Positions 59,073 to 64,000 of a stretch of 64,000 nucleotides of DNA are shown in pieces. The notes beneath the pieces were generated by a model. The model was not told the origin of the DNA. It searched no databases and saw nothing but the letters and a program-made list of their open reading frames with translations. Where the stretch lies: contig JAKFCU010000044.1 in NCBI GenBank assembly GCA_036676475.1, positions 1-64,000 on the forward strand, written 5' to 3'. Source of the DNA: LC029 sp036676475 (GTDB lineage: Bacteria; Bacillota; Bacilli; Aneurinibacillales; RAOX-1). Position 1 is the first letter of the stretch. Each line of letters begins with the position of its first letter. A program made the translations under genes and the position numbers.

Positions 59073-60938
59073 TTATTGTTTATCATTTTTAGGATTCAGT
59101 TTCTCCATCTCTTCATGAAAAAAAGCTTCCAGTATTTTTCTGGAGATGGGACCACTGGCATCGGATCCATGTCCACCTTTAGGAACAATGACGGCAAAAG
59201 CGATTTGGGGATGATCATAAGGAGCATATCCCGCGATTAAGGAGTTGTCACTGTCAGATCCCGTTTGGGCAGTCCCTGTCTTGGCTGCGACAGGAATGGG
59301 AAAATCCTTGTATGCCAGATAGGAAGTTCCCCCAGGTTCTGTTACTCTTTTCATTCCTTGTTGAACAACATGGATAAACTCCTCGGGAATTTGCACACGA
59401 TTTAATACCTTGGGCTCTTTTTTCAATAGAGTTTCCGACCCATCTTCTTTTGATAAATGACTATGGCGAATCTCTTTCACCAGATATGGCTGCATACGGT
59501 ACCCATCATTGGCGATTGTGCTTATATACTGGACGAGCTGCATGGGGGTATAAGCATTGTATTGACCGATTAAAGCATAAGCCAGATTGCCAAGGAAAAA
59601 AGTATTGGTCTTCCAACCTGCCGATTCTCCTGGAAGATCAATTCCTGTTTTGATTCCTAAACCGAATTGATTGAAATAATAATCGAGTATGGAAAATTTG
59701 TCGAGGTATGCCTTTGGCTTTTGAGGATATTCAGCTAATCGTAAGGCCAACGTATACTGATAAACGTTACAGGAAACTTGAATAGCTTCTCGCGCATCGA
59801 CCCAACCGTGTCCTGATCTCTTCCAGCAGTAAATCGTGCGATTCCCTACCTTTAAAGAACCTCCACAATATAATTTTTCAGAAGGTGAAATCAGCTTTAG
59901 GTCCATCGCTAGCATTTCGGAAAGGGGCTTCATGGTAGATCCAATGGGGTATGCACTATTGATAATGCGATTTAATTCTTTTCCTTTCACTTTTTCATTA
60001 TAGATCTTTCCAAAATCACTTTGATAGTGATGGTTCAGATCATAGTTGGGATAATTGACAAAAGCTAAAATTTCTCCCGTCCGCGGATTCATCGCGACTG
60101 CCGTAGCCTCTGATACACGGGGGTTAAACTGATGGATTCGATCTATCTCCTGCTTCAAGATTTTTTCCACTTGCTCCTGAAAAACCCAATCAATCGTTAA
60201 AATCAGATCATTTCCTGGAACAGGAGGTTTCGCCAAATGCCGTTCAATCAGCTCCGCGTTATTGTTAACCTTAATTTCAATCACGCCATCCTTACCCTTA
60301 AGCTGCTGCTCATAGGCCTTTTCTAAGCCTGACACCCCAATTTGATCAGAAGGACGATACCCCCTAGACACATACTCCTTAACATTTTCCGGAGAGATAG
60401 AATTGACATACCCCAAAATATAAGTACCTGTTGGATTGTCCTCAGATCCCTTGATTTGACGAACCGATTCGACCACAACATCAATACCTGGAAGCTCCGT
60501 TCTTCGTTCAACCAGCTGTATCATTTGCTTTTGGTCCATATCCATTTTAATTTTTCGAGGAATATAGCTTGGTTGAGGTGCCTTCATAGCCTTATAAATA
60601 ACAACAGAATCGATGCCTAAGATGGGGGATAGCTTTTCAGAAAGTGCTTTTTCATCAATGGACTTTTCGGGAGGTACGTAGGTGGCGGTAAAAACTGGCT
60701 TGTTCCAGACCAAGGGTTGCTCATTTCGATCGAATATCTGTCCCCTTGGTGCTGAAACAGGTACTTTTTTCGTGCTGTTCACCATCGAATCTTGAAGATA
60801 TTGTTCGCCGAGGACAAGCTGAATGATGGCTAAACGAAGAATCAGCATGGCAAAAAATAAAAATACAAGGAAAAAAATCACGTTTAGCCGCTGCGGAATA
60901 TACCTTGGTGTTTCTTCCCGCCCGGGTTCCTCGATCAA
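59073..60938 (-). CDS. mrdA: Penicillin-binding protein 2 (class B transpeptidase of the elongasome)
   Basis: The 621-residue protein has one N-terminal membrane helix (LNVIFFLVFLFFAMLILRLAI), a PBP dimerisation domain (about 55-240), and a transpeptidase domain with SxxK in GSTMKPLSEM, SxN in VSCNVYQ and KTG in AAKTGTAQTG. It cross-links side-wall peptidoglycan with RodA. It lies between mreD and minC in one operon. The symbol is by function; Bacillus names differ (pbpA/pbpH). Confidence 0.93.
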   Translation of the reverse strand: MIEEPGREETPRYIPQRLNVIFFLVFLFFAMLILRLAIIQLVLGEQYLQDSMVNSTKKVPVSAPRGQIFDRNEQPLVWNKPVFTATYVPPEKSIDEKALSEKLSPILGIDSVVIYKAMKAPQPSYIPRKIKMDMDQKQMIQLVERRTELPGIDVVVESVRQIKGSEDNPTGTYILGYVNSISPENVKEYVSRGYRPSDQIGVSGLEKAYEQQLKGKDGVIEIKVNNNAELIERHLAKPPVPGNDLILTIDWVFQEQVEKILKQEIDRIHQFNPRVSEATAVAMNPRTGEILAFVNYPNYDLNHHYQSDFGKIYNEKVKGKELNRIINSAYPIGSTMKPLSEMLAMDLKLISPSEKLYCGGSLKVGNRTIYCWKRSGHGWVDAREAIQVSCNVYQYTLALRLAEYPQKPKAYLDKFSILDYYFNQFGLGIKTGIDLPGESAGWKTNTFFLGNLAYALIGQYNAYTPMQLVQYISTIANDGYRMQPYLVKEIRHSHLSKEDGSETLLKKEPKVLNRVQIPEEFIHVVQQGMKRVTEPGGTSYLAYKDFPIPVAAKTGTAQTGSDSDNSLIAGYAPYDHPQIAFAVIVPKGGHGSDASGPISRKILEAFFHEEMEKLNPKNDKQ

Positions 60939-60974
60939 AGGAAAACACCTCCTCAGAAGTGCAAAAAAGAATAA

Positions 60975-61493
60975 TTAAAGATGCCTTTCCTCTTGTCTTC
61001 CATCACTCATTTGTTCTAAAAAGCGATCTAACGGCCGGTATGCTAAAATGGCCACTCCTGCATTACATAAGGATGTTGGCACATGAGCCAACCAATCGTA
61101 TGGCTCTTGGGTAAGAGCAAATAATTCAAATAAATAAAAGTTCACTGTCTCATGGACAAATACACTAATAAAAACAGTCAGGATGATAAGGATCGCATTG
61201 AGCTGAAAGTATTGATAAGCCAAGGCTGATAAGTAAGGGATGAGCGCCATGGAAAAGGCATATACCCCAATGACATCGGAATATTGTATGTCAAACATTA
61301 ATCCAAAGATAAGTCCGAGCATAAAGGCTCTTCTTCGGCCTAAATAAAGTGAGATGAAAATCAATAGGACTAAAACGAAACGAGGGAGGACGACAAAGGA
61401 TCCCTCCCAGGCATTAAAGCTGAATACCTGCAATACCGTACCTTCCAGCACAAATAAGAAAAGCATAAGTCCAATCAAAATTCCCCATCTCAT
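60975..61493 (-). CDS. mreD: Rod shape-determining protein MreD
   Basis: The 172-residue protein has five to six hydrophobic helices and the family segment YLGRRRAFMLGLIFGLMFDI. It overlaps mreC by 4 bp. It links MreC to the elongasome in the membrane. Confidence 0.92.
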   Translation of the reverse strand: MRWGILIGLMLFLFVLEGTVLQVFSFNAWEGSFVVLPRFVLVLLIFISLYLGRRRAFMLGLIFGLMFDIQYSDVIGVYAFSMALIPYLSALAYQYFQLNAILIILTVFISVFVHETVNFYLFELFALTQEPYDWLAHVPTSLCNAGVAILAYRPLDRFLEQMSDGRQEERHL

Positions 61494-62410
61494 GGCTGGG
61501 TTCCTCCCGCTGATGCCTGATTTTTATCTGCTGGGCTACCGGGAATAACAGGGACAGGAATTTCCGTTGGAGCTACATATGACCTTTCCACCACAAAGAC
61601 TTTTTCCAGCCGATTCAGATTTGCACTAGGCTTAATATATGCATTTTTGGTTAAATTTAGATCATCGAGTTCAACTGAAACCACTTCCCCCAATACCAAC
61701 CCACGCGGAATGGTCCCGCCTAACCCGGAAGTAATGATAAGGTGCTTCGGCTGAATATCTTCTTGCATTGGAATTTTTCGCATAATGAGTAGATTATTCT
61801 TAGGAACATACCCCTCTACCACACCATATATATGCTCTTTTCCCTGCACAATCCCACCAATATGATTTCCCCGCTCAATATCTGTAACCAACTCGACTTG
61901 AGAAGAAAAGTTGGATACACTTTGGATCCGCCCAATATAGCCTTCGGGAGTTATCACGGCCATATTCGGCTGCATTCCATCCTTCGTTCCCTTATCAATA
62001 ATCATCGTATGGTTCCAGCGGTCAGGACTTCGAGCCACTACCTCTGCCAACCTGAGTTTATAATCAGTTAGCTTTGACTCTTTCGCATCCAGCATTTTTC
62101 GCAATTGTTGATTTTCCAGCTTTAACTCGTTAAGGTCTGCCGTCGTCTGAGCAAATTGCTGCAAATTTTGTTTCAAGGCTTTGTTTTCTTCATAAACATT
62201 ATAAATATCATGAATGCTTTCAAAAAAGCCCGCTACAGCAAAAGCGGGCTTATATACAATTTCTTGAATAAAGGAAAAGGAATCGCGAACAAATCGTTCA
62301 GGCCAAGTCGGAATCGGCCGATCCTTCAACGTAATTCCCATCATTGTGACCAGTGCGATTAAACTAATCAATAATGCCAATAATCTTCTCTTTACAAAAA
62401 AGTTAGACAC
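61490..62410 (-). CDS. mreC: Cell shape-determining protein MreC
   Basis: The 306-residue protein has an N-terminal membrane helix (RLLALLISLIALVTMMGI), a coiled coil at about residues 70-110 (NKALKQNLQQFAQTTADLNE) and a beta-rich MreC core with the GYIGRI and GKEHIYGVVEGY segments. The C-terminal tail is Pro-rich. It follows mreB by 20 bp. Confidence 0.95.
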   Translation of the reverse strand: MSNFFVKRRLLALLISLIALVTMMGITLKDRPIPTWPERFVRDSFSFIQEIVYKPAFAVAGFFESIHDIYNVYEENKALKQNLQQFAQTTADLNELKLENQQLRKMLDAKESKLTDYKLRLAEVVARSPDRWNHTMIIDKGTKDGMQPNMAVITPEGYIGRIQSVSNFSSQVELVTDIERGNHIGGIVQGKEHIYGVVEGYVPKNNLLIMRKIPMQEDIQPKHLIITSGLGGTIPRGLVLGEVVSVELDDLNLTKNAYIKPSANLNRLEKVFVVERSYVAPTEIPVPVIPGSPADKNQASAGGTQP

Positions 62411-62429
62411 CCTTTAAACACCTGCTTTT

Positions 62430-63470
62430 CTATCTTCCCCTCTTTGAACGTGAAGTAATACCAGACTTAGACTTAAACAAATGGAGGTTCTCCAATGCAC
62501 GTCCAGTTCCAATCGCTACACAATCAAGCGCATTCTCGGCTACAAGCACAGGCATGCCCGTTTCATTACTCAGCAGTTTATCAAGATTTTTCATTAATGC
62601 ACCGCCACCGGTCAATACAATGCCACGGTCCATAATATCAGCGGCTAATTCAGGAGGACTCTTCTCTAGCGTTACCTTCACGGCTTCCAAAATACTGCTT
62701 ACCGTTTCCTGCAACGCTTCGGTAAGTTCATGCGAAGAAACTTCAATCGTTTTGGGGAGTCCGCTTATTAAATCTCTTCCGCGAATATCCATCTTTTCAT
62801 TTTCTTCAGAAGGCATCGCTGAGCCTAATTCCATCTTCAGAGTTTCCGAAGTTCTTTCCCCGATCATCAGATTATATTTCTTCTTTATATATTGAATAAT
62901 GGCTTCATCCATCTCATCTCCTGCCAACCGTATGGAACGGCTCGTTACAATTCCGCCCAAAGAGATAATGGCCACTTCCGTCGTTCCGCCACCAATGTCA
63001 ACGACCATGCTGCCCGTTGGTTCCCATACCGGCAAATCAGCCCCAATGGCCGCTGCAAACGGCTCCTCGATCGTATAAGCTTCTCTTGCTCCCGCTTGCT
63101 TCGTGGCATCTTCCACAGCTCTCTTCTCTACCGCTGTAATACCCGATGGAACACATACCATGACATTGGGCCGTCTGGTCAATAGTCCACGGTTTTTCTG
63201 GGCTTGCCGGATAAAATAACGAATCATGGTTGCCGTCGTTTCAAAATCGGCAATCACACCATCTTTCATGGGACGAACTGCAACAATATTCCCTGGAGTA
63301 CGGCCAATCATGCTTTTGGCTGAATTACCAACCGCCTCAATGGTTCCCGTATCCGTACGAATGGCAACCACTGAAGGTTCCCTGACAATAATACCCTTTC
63401 CTTTAACATAGACTAATGTATTTGCTGTACCTAGATCGATACCCATATCCCGCGAAAAACCACCAAACAT
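62430..63470 (-). CDS. mreB: Rod shape-determining actin homologue MreB
   Basis: The 346-residue protein starts at MFGGFSRDMGIDLGTANTLV (63470), chosen because AAGGAG lies 9 bases upstream; the longer frame to 63530 has no support. Actin-fold phosphate motifs are GIDLGTANT and VVDIGGGTTEVA, with GIVLTGGGALMKNLD near the C terminus. It guides the elongasome. It leads the mreBCD-PBP2-minCD-rodA transcript. Confidence 0.98.
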   Translation of the reverse strand: MFGGFSRDMGIDLGTANTLVYVKGKGIIVREPSVVAIRTDTGTIEAVGNSAKSMIGRTPGNIVAVRPMKDGVIADFETTATMIRYFIRQAQKNRGLLTRRPNVMVCVPSGITAVEKRAVEDATKQAGAREAYTIEEPFAAAIGADLPVWEPTGSMVVDIGGGTTEVAIISLGGIVTSRSIRLAGDEMDEAIIQYIKKKYNLMIGERTSETLKMELGSAMPSEENEKMDIRGRDLISGLPKTIEVSSHELTEALQETVSSILEAVKVTLEKSPPELAADIMDRGIVLTGGGALMKNLDKLLSNETGMPVLVAENALDCVAIGTGRALENLHLFKSKSGITSRSKRGR

Positions 63471-63558
63471 GGCGCTAATCTCCTTCCATAATCTCAAGCA
63501 TCTATAATGGATTCCTGGATTCCAGTTCATATACTGTCAATTTATACATCGACATTTA

Positions 63559-63587
63559 ATTATAATGCCTTTTCATATTTAATTCAA
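63559..63587 (-). promoter_or_regulatory. Sigma-A promoter of the mre operon
   Basis: On the minus strand TTGAAT (63582-63587) and TATAAT (63559-63564) are 17 bp apart. The site overlaps the radC stop codon and lies about 90 bp before the mreB ATG. Confidence 0.7.
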
Positions 63588-64000
63588 ATCAATCCTTTTT
63601 CTCGTAAGCTGCAAAAACGACCATCACCAATAACCACATGGTCAAGGAGATCAATGCCTATAATCTGACCAGCAGAGATCAATCTTTTGGTCACTTCTAT
63701 GTCTTCCTTGCTTGGAGTCGGATCGCCGCTAGGATGATTGTGCAAGCATATAATCGATGCGCTGCTGCGACGAATCGCTTCTTTAAAAACCTCCCGGGGA
63801 TGGACAATGGAGGAATTGAGGCTGCCTATAAAGATGGTATGTTGAGCGATGACTTGATTCTTGGTATTCAGAAACAAACAAACGAAATGTTCTTGCGTGA
63901 GATGCCGCATTTCCTCCATCATCAGCTTGGATACATCTTCTGGAGAGCGGATGGCCCACCGCTCCTGCGGCGTCGTTTTTGCCACTCTTCTTCCCAATTC
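63584..64000 (-). CDS. radC: RadC-family (JAB/MPN) protein, partial at right edge
   Basis: The frame is open to the window edge, about 138 residues visible. It contains the full JAMM metal motif HNHPSGDPTPSKED and the flanking IGSLNSSIVHPREVF and DHVVIGDGRF. Full RadC proteins have about 225 residues, so the N-terminal helix-hairpin-helix part lies beyond 64000; the residues before the internal ATG (ELGRRVAK) fit the family. Despite its name, a DNA-repair role is not supported. Its position upstream of mreB is normal in Firmicutes. Confidence 0.93.
   Translation of the reverse strand, partial: ELGRRVAKTTPQERWAIRSPEDVSKLMMEEMRHLTQEHFVCLFLNTKNQVIAQHTIFIGSLNSSIVHPREVFKEAIRRSSASIICLHNHPSGDPTPSKEDIEVTKRLISAGQIIGIDLLDHVVIGDGRFCSLREKGLI

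Overview
The window is chromosomal DNA of a spore-forming low-to-moderate GC Firmicute of the order Bacillales. The evidence is the gene content and order: hisS-aspS behind a T-box, relA-dtd, recJ-apt, secD-secF, comN, spoVB, yajC-tgt-queA, ruvABC, bofC, safA with a ysxE-like gene, spo0B-obg, rplU-prp-rpmA, spoIVFAB, minCD and mreBCD. The sporulation genes spo0B, spoIVFA, spoIVFB, spoVB, bofC and safA leave little doubt about endospore formation. Separate secD and secF genes and a tungsten-type aldehyde oxidoreductase suggest the Paenibacillaceae/Aneurinibacillus-Ammoniphilus side of the order; this placement is an inference.

Layout. 1-2.2 kb: a TnpB-type IS200/IS605 element, catalytically intact where visible and running off the left edge, next to a decayed ISL3-family transposase. 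2.2-3.0 kb: no intact gene, but a well-formed sigma-54 promoter with two upstream dyads in front of a truncated reading frame. 3.1-8.8 kb: an alcohol/aldehyde module made of aldehyde:ferredoxin oxidoreductase, a small unknown gene, an iron-type alcohol dehydrogenase and a divergent sigma-54 activator. Both enzyme genes have -24/-12 promoters preceded by TGTTCC-type dyads, so the three genes form a small regulon. 9.2-14.1 kb: aspS, hisS, T-box leader and hemZ. 14.1-18.2 kb: tandem repeats, a new small ORF, an SH3/amidase cell wall hydrolase, a fragment of a group II intron 3' end and a GGDEF/EAL protein. 18.4-27.3 kb: dtd, relA, apt, a degenerate recJ, a cation exporter, secF, secD and comN. 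27.4-32.6 kb: mostly membrane proteins. 32.8-39.8 kb: a long queuosine/Holliday-junction operon. 39.9-43.1 kb: sporulation genes bofC, a ysxE-like gene and safA. 43.6-49.4 kb: ilvE, pheA, thrB, thrC, hom and pheB. 49.5-57.4 kb: obg, spo0B, the L21/L27 operon, rng, spoIVFB, spoIVFA and rodA. 57.5-64 kb: minD, minC, PBP2, mreD, mreC, mreB and partial radC.

Most genes lie on the minus strand and are ordinary housekeeping genes. The less ordinary material is in the gaps: (i) the sigma-54 regulon with a third, stranded promoter; (ii) a dispersed, always co-oriented hairpin repeat of about 52 bp; (iii) a 319-bp element with 31-bp terminal inverted repeats enclosing four evenly spaced GGGAA-N3-TTCCC dyads; (iv) a 132-bp nested palindrome before yajC; (v) an orphan group II intron domain V; (vi) a RecJ homologue that has lost its DHH catalytic motifs; (vii) a T-box with overlapping Asp and His specifier codons.
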